A DNA stretch of 64,000 nt from Rhizophagus irregularis (Eukaryota; Glomeromycota; Glomeromycetes; Glomerales; Glomeraceae): NCBI RefSeq assembly GCF_026210795.1, contig NC_089440.1:1178001-1242000 (forward strand). The letters are read 5' to 3'. Both the position numbers and the translations under genes were made by a program. The notes beneath the pieces are model-generated. The model was not told where the DNA came from, did not search any database, and saw nothing but the letters and a program-made list of their open reading frames with translations. How positions within the stretch are numbered: position 1 is the stretch's first letter; each line of letters begins with the position of its first letter. This document shows, in pieces, positions 10,323 through 21,846 of this stretch.

Positions 10323-11600
10323 TCAGATTCGTGATGGGGCTTGGGGAGCGGATCGAGCCAGGTGTGATTCGATACGAGTCATCCATTGGTCGGCAAGTTC
10401 AAGAGCGGAAATGCGTTTGTGAAAATTAGCAACTTCACATTGCAATTCGCGCAAGAGGTTTAAAATATTGTTAGCATCATCAGGAGATAATGCTGAGTTG
10501 GGGGTTTGTCGGGGCAAAGGACGTGTTGTAGAACGAGAGGAGGAAGAAAATGAGACCGATCTTTCTTTACTATTATGGCGGGCACGTTGAGAAGGATTGG
10601 GATTTGATTTGTTATGATTTTTATCATTATTAGTGCGGTCATGGGAAATGTTTTTATCACGTCCGGAATCATGAGTAGATCGATCTTTGGATTTTGAGCG
10701 AGATCGGGAGCGAGAACGTGTGTTAGCAGCATTAGGGTAGGCTGACGAGGTTGATTGACATTAAATCGTTCTTTAAGTTTTGCTACAGGGTCACGAGTGC
10801 GACTTCTACCTCTGGATTGTTTTAGTGGGCAAAAATTTGGAGCGCAACCTAATTTGCCACATGCAGCGAGCAAAAGCTTGTTGGTATTATCCGGGAGGGA
10901 CCAGAAAAGTACCTTTCGGCGAAGCTGACAGTTTGTTCAGCAACGGCATCCATGGTTTCTTGGGAATTGAGGTGACGTAAGCCCATCTTTTGGGCTTGTA
11001 AGAGTTTAGAGAAAGCAGTACATTGACAGCTTTAGCGCCAAGTACAGTAAGGGGAGCCAAATTGATATCCTTACTGGTGGGGGGAAGTTGGGTGAGGGTG
11101 GCAACGTATTGATAGCGCGCAGCCTTTTGATCCGCGGTATAAGAACGTGGAGTAATTCTGAGACAGGTGGAGAAACAGTACGCCCATTGGTCGGTAAAAC
11201 GAGCAATAGAATCGGCGTGATCGCATAAAACGGTGCGGGGCTTGCTGAACTTTGGAATTAGGCCTGGAGAAAAGGCGGCAAGAGGTGATATTACCAAATT
11301 TCTTAAAATAAGCCATGAGGTTGTCTTTTTTAATGAAGAAAGGGATATCAGTAACTTGGATAGCCCGGAGATCTTCATTGGATCGGAGCTGGCGAGGGTC
11401 GTAATGCGTGAAAGATTAAGTTAGGGGAGCGGGATGGGTGGAACCAATGCACAAATCGCGTGCTTCAGCGGTATGGAAGTGGATAACGAGGCGTTTGGCT
11501 TCGCCAGAGCCAGTCATACGTGCTTTTCCAGTAAACGACTCGTAAGTTTCTAAAAAAAGGTTATTAACAGCCTCAATAAGGGCTTTGTTGGTAGGGAATT
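10323..11600 (-). pseudogene. LINE ORF1 remnant: RRM-like and Cys-rich
   Basis: The minus-strand frames between 11.6 and 10.3 kb form one broken ORF1. At 11376-11240 the sequence reads as an RRM-like fold (QVTDIPFF, then NLMAYFKKFGNI). At about 10873-10790 a Cys-rich motif CGKLGCAPNFCP is followed by an Arg-rich stretch and then a Ser/Arg/Asp-rich tail. The pieces lie in different frames (10887-11378, 11071-11316, 10460-10873, 10323-10517). ORF1 proteins bind LINE RNA and are needed for its packaging. Confidence 0.65.
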
Positions 11601-12251
11601 TCTTAAGAGATTCAGGGGCAGCATTCGGCGCAGCCGCAGCCTGAAAATCATCTCTGGTTATGGCGAGGGTCGCGCTGGATCTGGAGTTTGATCGTCATCT
11701 GGAGCACCATTGGTGGCATCCAAATTGGGCGACGCGTTAGGGGGTTGTTGCAAGTCTTTGTTTGAAGGTGCGTACGTGGACGCGTCCACGTTTCAGAAGA
11801 CGCGACGTATTTGGCGCAGTTGGCGCAGCAGATTTTTCGGGGAGGAGGTCAAAGTATTTTCGCCAGAGGTATTTTGTTGAGGAGAAGAGGAAGGTCCATC
11901 TACTCCAACGTCAGCCGTCTGGTCATCGGCAACGTAGTGCTTCTTCCATAGAATTTTCGGTAATCGTGCGATTACGTTTACGGCTGGACAGTGTTTTCGC
12001 CGTCGGAGCTTGAGTTATCGAGTTATTATTTTTTCGTTCTTGACGGGAAGCTTTCCTACTGTTAGGGTTATGACTTCCACGGCCTCTCTGCGCGTAGTTA
12101 CGGGAGCATTAGTAGAGAACTTTGAGTTGGGGAATATATAAAATATAAAATTTTATTAGTAGCTTGTATTATTTTTAAAATAATAAAAATTATTTTCGTC
12201 GGAATTTTCGTTTTTGAAAAATTCAGGAGAGAGTACTACTACTGGTCACTA

Positions 12252-12533
12252 CTGGTCAAAAATCAATATATCGGGTAGCAGATATGTATCAGATATGTAC
12301 CCGATATGTGTAGTATTAATGCAGAAAATCGGGTACCCGATATGTGTAAGATATGTGTAAATATATATATCGTCTACATACCATTTACATATCATATACA
12401 TATATCGGTACCTGATATGTATATGATATATATATTTACATATATCTTACATATCGGGTACCCATTACTACGTCTTCTGCATATCGAATGCGTATCGATA
12501 AATATACGCACGCTCAAATATTGATTTGACCAG
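12252..12533. mobile_element. 282-bp palindromic TIR element at LINE junction
   Basis: The ends CTGGTCAAAAATC and GATTTGACCAG are inverted repeats bordered by TA on each side (12250-12251, 12534-12535), as for Tc1/mariner-type elements. The interior is an almost complete palindrome of ATCGGGTACCCGAT and ATATGTATATG words centred near 12392. It has no credible coding frame. The terminal sequence is the one duplicated at the far ends of both flanking LINEs. Confidence 0.7.
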
Positions 12534-12699
12534 TAATAGCTACTACCCGCAGATTTTGGCAATTCCGGCAATAATTTTTTATTATTTTATAAAATAATAC
12601 AAAATACTAATAAAATTTTATATTTGCCTGTTCCCAATAAGCCTACCTATGTCTCAATTGCTTAATGCCAAGGAGGCGTGAAGTAAAATAGCCTGCGGT

Positions 12700-14360
12700 A
12701 GGAAAACTTCGTCGAAAACAAAAAAATGTGACTCACGACACAATTCGAACCCGTGCGGAGGTTGCAGAGGCGTGTCATTGTACGATTACTGAAATTCTAG
12801 CCTGGGCAACAAAATGACCAGACGTTGTTGTGGGTAGATGGACACCATGTAAAAACCAGCTAGAATATCTGCAGCAAAATGCCGACACCACTCCACGAAA
12901 AAAAATTGCCAATAGCCAAGCTCGCCCGAGCGTCGCGTCTTCTCGAAAATGTGGACGGCGTCCGCTCGGCCACCTTTTAAAAGACCGCAACACGATGCGC
13001 CCAGTTGGATGCCCGACGTTAGCCAGGCGGGCGATTAACTCCAGATCGTGTTTTCGCCATGCTTCCGTGATTTTCCGGGCTGCGCTGCGCCGTCACTGCC
13101 CGGTCTGCCCAAATTCTCTGGCAACAAAACCCCACTTATTGAGGGCTGTTGGCAACCTTTTTTAGAAACTTACGAGTCGTTTACTGAAGCGCGTATGTTT
13201 GGGTGCAGTGAGCCAAGCATGGCCTCGTTAGCTCCCCGCCCCATAAGCGAGCACGCGTTGTGCATTGGTTCCGTCCCTGAGTTCCCTGACTGTCTTTCAT
13301 GCATGACACCCGCCAACTCGATCTGAAGATCTGCAGGCCTCCAGGGCCACCCCGGCTGTCCCTGGCTCGACCAAAGACAACTCGTGGCTTTATTCCAAGT
13401 TTGGTGGCTCCTTTCTTGCCGCTCCCTTCAGGTCTCATGCCAAAGTGCAGCGAGCCCGCTGTGTGTGTAGTCGCGCCGTTCAGTAGCCTCGTTGCCGACA
13501 ATGGAGCAGTATGTTTCTCCACTGCCTCAGGGTACTCCTCGTGCAGTGCAGTGCAGTGGATCGAAACTGCGCGCGTCATGCCGTCGCCTGCCGACTCAGC
13601 CGCAATGTTGGGATATGACTTGTCCCTGCGCTCGTAACATAAAAGCAATGTGCCACTCTCTAAATTCTTACAAACCCAAAAGATGGGCTTTATGTCACTT
13701 TCAATTACAAGAATAAATGGATATGGTATAAACAAACTATCGAGCTCGGGGGCGAAAATGCTTTTCTGGTCCTGCAGATAATACTGTAAACTTTGTCTGG
13801 ATGTGGCAAATTAGGTTGCGCTCGGGCTACAGCGCTCAAACCAAACCAGGAGTAAGAGTCGCACTCGCGACCCTGTTGCCCAAAAACCGAAGGCGGTTGC
13901 AATGTCAATCCTGCGCCGCGCTGGCTCCCCAACTACCAATACTGCGTGCTTGCTCCCGTGCAAACAAAATACTAAAGATCGATCTGCTTCCAATTCTGGG
14001 CCGATGATAATAATATTTCCCATGACCGCACTAATCATGATAAAAAAATCATAACATACTAATACAGTGCTTCGAGCGTCTTATAGCATAACTGAATGAT
14101 CAATGCAACTACTAAGCTCCTCTCGTTGCAGCTGCGTCAGCTACTGTGAGCTCAAAATTGCATTATCTCACGATGATGCTAACAATATTTTAAACCTTTT
14201 GCAGCGAATTGCAATCGCTAGTTTCACAAGCGCACCATGCTGGGCTGCTGGCCGAAAGGACCGTGTTAGTCGCACCTTGACTTTGTCCGCTTATACGCTA
14301 ATGAGCCTGACTTGGATCTCATGCAGAGATACCCACCAGCATCTCATGTTCGCTTAATAT
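12700..14360 (+). pseudogene. LINE ORF1 remnant, heavily degraded
   Basis: Patches align with ORF1 of copy L, for example the FLETYESFT segment around 13160 and the LNSYKPKRWA segment around 13665. Between the patches the sequence is scrambled by substitutions and indels, and it is more GC-rich than most of the window. Several open frames of 70-180 codons occur here on both strands, but none reproduces a continuous ORF1 and they are regarded as accidental. Confidence 0.6.
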
Positions 14361-14989
14361 TCAGCAACTCACATGCCTGCACAAATGCACATCGTTTCCA
14401 CTCTAAAGCAATTGTTGCACAGCAACATTAAACTCCTTTCTTAAATGCTTCCCAAATGTTTTATTAACACTCTTTTCACTATGAAATCCAACGTCTCAAA
14501 ATATTAGAGTGATTATTGAAAGTAAATTGGACCAGCTCACCTGATGCATCCAAACAGTTCATTAACTTTGTTAGTGGTCAACACAGACAGCTTTGATTCA
14601 GCTTCTTCTGTTTATTTCTTCTCCAACGACTGTTTTATAAATTCTTCTGAGAACACAATTATGATACGCCTCAAAGCCCTCCCAACACAATGTTGCTGAA
14701 GAATTTTTAGCTGTGAATCACTTATTTTCTTGCGCAGGCCAACGCTTCTTACATTACAAACTCTTTTAATATTTCCATAAACATGTTAATGGCAAAATGC
14801 GTGGTCGAACAAATTAGAAAGAGTTTCTTCAACAACTTTCCTTAAAACATATTTTAAACAGTGTATCGTTAATGCACAAATCTCCCACACAAACAAATGA
14901 AGTTTTTATCGAATGTTTTTCTAATTATACTGTGTTTTCTTCGAATTTGTCTTACAAACAGGGTTCTTTCTTCTGGTGGTATTTGCACA

Positions 14990-15500
14990 TAGGTAATTCT
15001 TTTTAGCATACGCATGTCTAATTTTAAATCCCATTCTTCACGGTGTACTTCTGTTGATTTATATTTTAAAGGCAATGTTAAATTGCGTATTTTTGTTATT
15101 TATATCCCTCCCCCTGCTGAAAGTGTTTTGCGCTCTGATACTATTGATCTGCTTATTCAACAACTTACCCTTACTAAACAAGCTGGTTTTTATCATGCTG
15201 TTTGTGGCGATTTTAATATGCATTTAGATAAATATTATCCTATTTATTTTAATCAACCTCAAATTGCTTCAAAACATATTCACTGATTGTTTTTTCATCT
15301 CCTTTCTCACGGATATGAAGACTTTACACCCGTTAATCTTTCCGACTCTTTGAGTACCTTTCATCGCAATCGACCACATTACTCGTGTTTGACATGATGG
15401 CCTTCGCCTCTTCTCAAAGGATTTGCTCTTACTGCTTGCATTTTTAATGCCTAAGACATTTGCACATCTGATCATAACCCTGTCATCACATACTATGATA
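14990..15500 (+). pseudogene. LINE ORF2 fragment: EEP endonuclease
   Basis: The frame 15014-15286 reads LRIFVIYIPPP and then CGDFNMHLD, the central part of an EEP endonuclease. Downstream, around 15440-15480, the TSDHNPVITYYDM segment is present in another frame. Frameshifts and a stop at 15284 break the domain. Confidence 0.75.
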
Positions 15501-16795
15501 TGTCTTTACTTTATGCCTCTACCAAATTGGCTCGTGCTCGACAACTTAAGCGCCAAACCCGTCGCGTCTTCAAATTTGATTCTGTTACTGATACTCAATG
15601 GACAGAATTCGCTGACATAGCTGATGCTTTATGTGACGTCTTGCCTTCAACCTTTTCCTCCTGGCATATTAATCAAATGTGTGAATATCTTCAATCACGA
15701 ATCCTCAAAGCTGCCAACGCTATTTTACCTTCTTCTATTGTTGGCAACAATTATACTCCTAAGGTCCCTAAAGATCTGGAAATTTTAACTCAATATTATC
15801 GGTTTTTAAATCGTCTAATGCATTCGATACGTTTATTGCGCAAATATCCTTTAACTTATTCTGTTGCTCATGAACATAAGTGGTCTATACATTTGCATAG
15901 ACTTCAAAACATCTTTCAATTATACAAGAAAGTTTTTACTTTCATTCCTGTTTTACCCTTTTCTCTTTCATCATGTCGACAAGACAATTTTAAATCACTT
16001 CTTGATGATTTATCCAATATTTCAAAATCCTTACGGGGATTTCATTTACTTCAAGAAAAAGAATTCCAAGACTCCTCCATCCGTGCTCACTTGGACGATA
16101 GGAATAATAATTTTGAAACTAGCCTTTCTTCCTTTATCGATTCAGCGCTTTCTCGCACTCGTCGCCGTATCACTTTGGACCGTGTCTTCATCGACCATCC
16201 TACTCAACCTCAGTTGTTAACTGATCCTAAGGACATAGATGATGCTGTTGTTAACCATTTCCAAAATTTTGTACCTATAAAGTCCACTCCTCCTGTATCT
16301 ATTGATACATTACCTGATAGTTGGTCTTCTGCCTATCAATCTATGGATGATGTGTCCTCCTCCATCTATGATTCTTTAATGAATCCCCCTACCCTTGATG
16401 AATGGTTATCCACCGTTTCTTCTACTCCTAACGGTAAAGCTTCCGGTCCTTCTATGATTACCTATGAAATGCTCAAACATCTCAAATCTCGTACCTCGAC
16501 TTTACTCCTTATTTTGATTCAAGCATGCCTTTCCAAAGCGGATATTCCTGACTTATGGCGACAAGCAATGGTTTTCCCCATCCCCAAACCTCACGAATGG
16601 AAATGTCAATTAAAAAACACTCGCCCTATCACCCTACTTGAAGTGATTAGAAAATCTCTTGTCAAACTCTTTTATAATCGCCTTTCTACTATTATGGCCT
16701 CACATGATGTCCTTAAAGGGGGTAACTTCGCTGGTCTTCCTGGTGGTTCTTGCCGCGACCCTATTATTACTTTAGAATCTATTATCCATGACTGA
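15500..16795 (+). CDS. LINE ORF2 fragment: linker and RT fingers
   Basis: A continuous 431-codon frame with the post-endonuclease linker and the first RT motifs: GKASGPSMI (about 330-340), AMVFPIPKP, RPITLLEVIRK and GLPGGSCRDP. It is longer in frame than the matching region of copy L. It stops where an alanine codon and neighbouring bases seem lost, just before motif A, so the RT is split from the next frame. This is not a functional protein by itself. Confidence 0.8.
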   Translation: MSLLYASTKLARARQLKRQTRRVFKFDSVTDTQWTEFADIADALCDVLPSTFSSWHINQMCEYLQSRILKAANAILPSSIVGNNYTPKVPKDLEILTQYYRFLNRLMHSIRLLRKYPLTYSVAHEHKWSIHLHRLQNIFQLYKKVFTFIPVLPFSLSSCRQDNFKSLLDDLSNISKSLRGFHLLQEKEFQDSSIRAHLDDRNNNFETSLSSFIDSALSRTRRRITLDRVFIDHPTQPQLLTDPKDIDDAVVNHFQNFVPIKSTPPVSIDTLPDSWSSAYQSMDDVSSSIYDSLMNPPTLDEWLSTVSSTPNGKASGPSMITYEMLKHLKSRTSTLLLILIQACLSKADIPDLWRQAMVFPIPKPHEWKCQLKNTRPITLLEVIRKSLVKLFYNRLSTIMASHDVLKGGNFAGLPGGSCRDPIITLESIIHD

Positions 16796-17616
16796 TGTCC
16801 AACAAAAAACACACTTTGGAATTCTTTCAAGATATCTCTAAAGCTTTTGACTCAGTTGATCTAACAATGTTACGTTTCGCTTTAGAACGTATACGTCTTC
16901 CAGCCTCCGCTGTCAAGTTTATCCTTTCCCTTTTCACGAAACGCACTAATCGCATTTTTACTGCTCATGGGTCTACGCCTGCTTATAGGGTTCGCATTGG
17001 TATTGACCAAGGCGAAGTTATCTCTCCTCTTTTATGGGTTATTTATATTGATCCCTTACTTACTGTTTTGAAGAATGAAATGATAGACCCTTATATTCTT
17101 TCTATACCGTCTTTAATTAATTCTTCAACCTCTTCTCCTGATTTGAAGATTAATAATTTAGTTTTTATGGATGACTCTACTCTTATTTCTTCGTCAAAAG
17201 CTGGCATGGAATTTATGTTATCCATTACTGAAGAATTTTATCAAATCAATAACACTTCTGCCAATCATAACAAATATGTGTTAATCACTAATTCGTTGCC
17301 TTTGACTTCGAATTCCACTTTACTTCCTATTACTTTTAACTTGGATTTAACCTCTTTAAATAGTGTTCCTTCCATTACTATTACCCCAATTTCCATGACA
17401 ACTTCTTTTCGTTTTTTAGGTATTTGGTTTAACATTAGAAGCTCCCGTGATTTTATCAAAAAGCAACTCACACGCGAATGCTGCTCCTTTGCTGCGACCA
17501 TCCGACCAGCAAAGCTCTCTCCCAAACAAGTCGTGTATTTACATAATGCTATTCTTATACCAAAACTTGAATACCGATGCAAGCTTACTCACTGTCCGAA
17601 TCTGACTGCCACCTAA
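16795..17616 (+). pseudogene. LINE ORF2 fragment: RT palm and thumb
   Basis: A 273-codon frame with motif A (DISKAFDS), GIDQGEVISPLL and the FMDD catalytic box. It is collinear with residues 14-270 of the long frame in copy L. It ends at an early stop after a frameshift near 17575. Confidence 0.82.
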
Positions 17617-19763
17617 TAACGTAAGTATACGATCTGTTGTAAAGCACAAAGCAAATTTTTCTCGTTCTTTACCCAATTCTATTCTATTTTTATCTCAATT
17701 CTTGGGCTTGATTAATTTGTTTGCTCATCAGCGACAATGTCATATTACTAATTTATTTTTAATGGCTAATTCTTCTTCTTCCTTTATTCAATCTTTGTTT
17801 ATTTATAGATTGTGTTTAATTCAATATCTTTTTTTGATTCCTATTTCTCCTCTTTTAATTAAGGACTGGACTATATGGTCTTCTTTATTTTCCTTTAAGA
17901 AAGATTATATCGCATGCACTATTGCTCTTTTAACTTCTACTCCTTTCCGTTTGCTTCATACTCAACTTTCGAAGCTTCCGAACTTATCCCTGTTAGACAG
18001 ACGCGTTCCTCTATTTGAATGCATGACACCTAAAGCCTTTAAAGCCTATCTTCCCATTCTGCGTAAATGACAGCTGTTTTATCTATCTCAGCTTGTTACT
18101 CCTCAAGGAACTCATTTGATTTCCTGGAAGGCTTACTATGACAATTTGGTTGGACGTCGTGGCCCTGGCCGTATCTCTTATTGGTACAAAGATATTCAAC
18201 AAGCTACCACTATTCCTGACTCCAACAATCATTTGCTGGATTATTTTATTATTACGCCTATGATTGTCTCTTTATCTTATGAATTGGCTCCTTGTTTGTC
18301 CTCTCCTCCTACTACAAAATTGGATCATCACGTTGGATGATTATGGCTCCTATTTTTGGCAAACAACTTTGATTCAAGTAAAAGCATGGTGATTGTTCTA
18401 TTGTTCAGCTGGATTTCTCCCGATTGCGAATCTTCGCCTGGTAATCTCATCAAACTTTCTCCTTGTCCTGGTTGCGCTGCCCATACTCCTTTGCCTCCTT
18501 CCAAAAAACGGAATGCTGATTTAACCCTTTGTACGCCTACGGTCTCTCTACAACATTCGCTTATTCTACCCACTACCAATGAGCGGATTAGACGTACTAC
18601 TTCTGAAGTGACTTCCCCTTTTCTTGGGCTGATATAGAAGATGGTGTTCGACTTTATTATAGTAGATTGGATTTTGATTCTGATTTTCTTTTTGCAGATA
18701 CCGCTGTAGCTATTGCTCCTGTTACTATTGAATCCTCGGCTGCTGCTGTTTTTGCAAATTCCCCGCTGGTCGGTTTCCCTCGGATTCGCGCTATATTTTT
18801 TTCACTGATGGGTCTCTTATTAATTTAAGCACTCCCGACGTTTCTATGGGCTGGTCTTCAATGCAAATAGCCCCTCGATGCAGGTTTTCCTAACTCCATC
18901 GCCACTTACGCTCACGGCCTTATACGAGATAATCCTTCTTCTTCGAGCTGAAGCTGCTGCTATTTACGCAGTTTTAACTATTTTTCTACGCGACTCAAGT
19001 TACTATTTATACTGACTCGCAAACTGCCATTGATGGTCTTCGAAGCTGCTCTTCTTTTGTCTACTCAAATAGTCGTCTATATTTCAAAACTACAAATTTT
19101 GAGCTTTGGGCTATTATTGAACGAACCATCCTCTCCAAGAATTTAACCGTCCTTCCCGTCAAAGTTAAAGCTCATTCTGGCAATTATTTAAACGATTTTG
19201 CTCGATTCCTATCATCGCTCATACTGCGTTATCCAGTATTTTGATTTCTGGGATGGACCTGGCCTCTGCTCATGATTTTGTCCTAACTTATGATAATGAT
19301 GTTGTCTGTGAATCTAATCCGCGGCACCTTCTTAAACAATATTATCAAACGCAGTTAATGCGTGATTTGTTAGACTTAACGCGATTTCACTTTATTTCTT
19401 TATTATCATCTAATATAGATTATATTGTCGACTGGGATCTTACCTGGTTCACTTTAAATTTACGCTTTATGATGCATCAGCCTTTCCTACCTGGCTTCAA
19501 GACACCTAACCTTTAAATTCAAACTTTTCTTAGATGATTTGCCTACATTGGAAAAGCTTAAACGAACTCGACCAGACTTATACATGGACGAATTAACTTG
19601 CCATTCCTGTATCGACCGCATGGAAGACCTGATGCACCTTTTTATGTGCAAAAGACGTCGTCTGCCTATGCAACAGATTCTTCAATCTTATCAAACTCAT
19701 TTGATTTCTAAACTTCTGGAAGCCGGTAATATGGCTGACATGGCATCTCCACTTATTAGCTAA
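17617..19763 (+). pseudogene. LINE ORF2 fragment: connection, RNase H, CCHC
   Basis: This region aligns throughout with residues 300-1000 of the copy L frame but is spread over several frames (17702-18070, 18116-18340, 18356-18637, 19241-19516, 19539-19763). The RNase H part (about 18790-19240) contains recognisable FTDGS, YTDSQ and KVKAHSGNYLNDF pieces separated by frameshifts. The CCHC-like motif is preserved at about 19600-19650. The 3' UTR-like remainder runs to 20444. Confidence 0.78.
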
Positions 19764-20459
19764 AGCTTACTTCTACATACTGGTCCTTTTCTTTTACAAA
19801 TTGGTCCTCCTTATGCCCTTGTACGAGGTTGTCTACCCAGGCTCTTTATCGACTTATTTGTTGATTTATCTATTCCAAGAAATTCTGCGATAAAGGTTGT
19901 CGCTGCTATTCATAACAATTTTGTTCAAAAATTCAGACGCCGAATTTGGAATCCATGTTCTTATAAAAAAAGTAGATGGGAAAACGCGATGAATATTACT
20001 TATAAGTTGAAAACTACTCGAAGCTTCTAATTTGCCTTTGTCGACGTACGTACGCTACTCGAAACCGATTGGTTGAAGAAGCTCGATGAAATATGGTTTG
20101 CACTTGGTTTAATCGCTTTTCGGGTTTTATGGGTCGTCTAACGGTGCTACTTAATAACAGCTTTTGCAGGATGGAGTGTCGATTTTTATAGTGGGCGCGC
20201 TATTCGTTATTTTGTTAGCATAGTTAACCTAACTTTGGTTGGAATATATCGAGGGGAAGATCTGAGAAAATTTAGTGTAATGCGATTTTTCTTTTTTAGA
20301 TTAATTTTTACTTTATTTTTTCTTAGGAGACTATATAGCTTTGTTTTTAGTTAGTTTTATTTTTATATTTTTCTTTTTATTTTTGTAAATTGTAAAGTTC
20401 GAATAAATTTAATAAAGATAAAGGCTACTATGCCATGTTTGCCTGATTTTTGACCAGTG

Positions 20460-21235
20460 CTATTAAGATAGGTCATCCTGTGGCCCACTCAAGGTAAGGT
20501 TTACATGTAAAATTCTTTAAAGATTCTACTATAAAAGGAAATTTTATGTTACATTGTTATGATTTTTTTCCTTTTTAGTTAATTAACCAATAGAATTTAA
20601 GTAAATCCCAAGGTAAGGTTTCATATAAAAATGAAATTTCTACCAGTAATATATCTTAGTAGTAAGCAAAGTCCTAATCTGACATACATTTGGATTAATA
20701 CTTGAGAGAAAGAAAAATTCACATAAATTTTTCTTAAAAGTTTAATAAAAATATTACAAAATATTTTTTTAATAGATATTTGAATTTCAATAAAAATGTT
20801 GCAAAAATATTTTTTATTTTAAAAAAATGTTTTGCAATATTTTTTAAAATTTTAATAAAAAACATTACGAAAACATTTTTTTAATAAATACTTTAATAAA
20901 AAAACAGTTTGCAATGTTTTTTTTGAAAATTTATTAAAAAATATTGCAAAAATATTTTTTAATAAAAAATTTAATAAAAAAATATTTTCACATCATTTTT
21001 TTTGTTAATTAAATAATAAATACTTTAATAAAAAAAACATTTGGCAACATTTTTTTAAAAATTTATTAAAAAATGTTGCAAAAATGTTTTTTTTATTATA
21101 ATAATTTTTAATTAAAAAAAACATTTTTTAATAAATTTATTATGATTTAATTACCTGAAGCAATCAGGTTACCTGAAGTGATTTGAATTAATCTGAACCA
21201 ATAGATCAGGTCAGATTAAAGTAGGTTATCCAACC
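20460..21235. other. AT-rich spacer with ATGTTGC repeats
   Basis: No gene was seen. About 20740-21130 is built from AAAAATGTTGCAAAAAT-type words in both orientations, a repeat also present near 35.0 kb. About 21140-21235 contains CCTGA/TCAGG words that resume after the small MITE. Confidence 0.6.
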
Positions 21236-21386
21236 TAGAGCTCCTAATAAGTCGAGTTGAGTTGAGTCGCGAGTCAAAAACCTTAATTTTAAAGTACTTT
21301 TTATTAAGTTAGAATATAATTAAACAAAAATTTACAATTATGCGAGTCAAAAATGCGAGTTTATGCAAGTCATTTTTGGAGCTCTA
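21236..21386. mobile_element. 151-bp hAT-type MITE with TAGAGCTC ends
   Basis: The ends TAGAGCTCC and GGAGCTCTA are inverted repeats, and a perfect 8-bp duplication ATCCAACC flanks them (21228-21235, 21387-21394). The interior repeats GAGTCGAGT-like words. The eight terminal bases resemble those of the larger element at 32665-35245. Confidence 0.8.
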
Positions 21387-21846
21387 ATCCAACCTGAACC
21401 AACCTGAAAAAAAATATCAGTTCAGGTTAACCAGGTAATCTAACCTGACCAGATCTGTGCAGAGTTCTAGGTGGGTTAACTGTATTATAATTTGATTAGT
21501 TATTAAATTTTAAAAAAAGTAAGCCTATAATATTAAATTAAATATAATAAATATGACATAATATGTGTAATGTATCTTCTAATAATAATAAAAAAATTGG
21601 TTCAAAAAGTTGGTTTTTTAAGCATTTTAGGTCAACAAAAAATAAAGATCACGTGATAGAAAATTTTGACGTACCCGAGGGGGTACGGAAGTGCCGTAGT
21701 GATACGGTGTGACAGTAAGTATCTTTTATGATGATCGGCAAATAGCCAACGATTATATTTGACGTTTTTATATTTTCTTAGATCTTTGATCTAACGTAGA
21801 CCGACGTGTATACCATACCATCAATACCTTCAATACCATCGTAACG
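21387..21846. promoter_or_regulatory. Upstream region of BRE1
   Basis: About 460 bp precede the BRE1 start. It is AT-rich up to about 21640, then has a more GC-rich segment (21660-21730) with an ATCACGTGAT palindrome at about 21648 and a GGGGGTAC block. A promoter is expected here, but no canonical TATA box stands out. Confidence 0.4.

Larger units (their letters stand above)
4070..12249 (-). mobile_element. LINE retrotransposon copy L (minus strand)
   Basis: This is an 8.2-kb non-LTR retrotransposon with its 5' end near 12.25 kb and 3' end at 4.07 kb. In order it encodes an RRM-like and Cys-rich ORF1, an apurinic-type endonuclease, a reverse transcriptase and RNase H plus a CCHC motif. RNase H after RT is known from the I, R1, LOA and Tad groups, so an I/Tad-like LINE is inferred. 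It is flanked by perfect 15-bp direct repeats TACTGGTCAAAAATC (4055-4069 and 12250-12264), as expected for a LINE target duplication. The 3' UTR is about 340 bp (4070-4409). The stretch 9640-10320 is degraded and holds only remnants of ORF1/ORF2 sequence. It is not a complete active element, because ORF2 is broken by frameshifts. Confidence 0.88.
12536..20444 (+). mobile_element. LINE retrotransposon copy R (plus strand)
   Basis: A 7.9-kb second copy of the same LINE, oriented away from copy L. The half from about 15.0 kb to the 3' end is close to copy L. The 5' half (12.6-14.9 kb) is recognisable only in patches such as the stretch around 13665-13700 that matches copy L near 11000. Its flanking repeats are imperfect (GATTTGACCAGTA at 12523, GATTTTTGACCAGTG at 20445), and its ORFs carry more stops and frameshifts. 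It therefore seems older than copy L. Confidence 0.85.
4055..20459. repeat. 16.4-kb inverted structure: two head-to-head LINEs
   Basis: The left arm (4055-12249) and right arm (12536-20459) are inverted copies of one LINE. They are separated by a 282-bp element that is itself palindromic around 12392. The same sequence, TACTGGTCAAAAATC or its complement, occurs at four junctions: 4055, 12250, about 12523 and 20445. The arms differ by many substitutions and small indels, so this is not a recent duplication. Sequence is shared along the whole arms, but the half near the centre is far more diverged than the outer half. Confidence 0.85.

Noticed and set aside
12740-12775. tRNA-like T-arm (complement contains GGTTCGAATT)
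   Set aside because: The stem does not pair and no anticodon or acceptor arm was found.
12745-12815. Resemblance to a primate Alu element (words such as GCGGAGGTTGCAG and AGCCTGGGCAACAA in order)
   Set aside because: The same stretch aligns partly with ORF1 of LINE copy L (ACGATTAC, AATTCTA, GACCAGACG words), no full Alu follows, and the flanks are continuous LINE sequence. Treated as chance; a direct alignment could settle contamination.
13181-13735. Minus-strand open frame of 184 codons and several overlapping frames
   Set aside because: They overlap degraded LINE ORF1 in a GC-richer patch on the wrong strand and show no recognisable domain.
4055-20459. Palindrome as an assembly artefact
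   Set aside because: The arms differ by many substitutions and indels, and each has its own degree of decay, which a false inverted join would not create.
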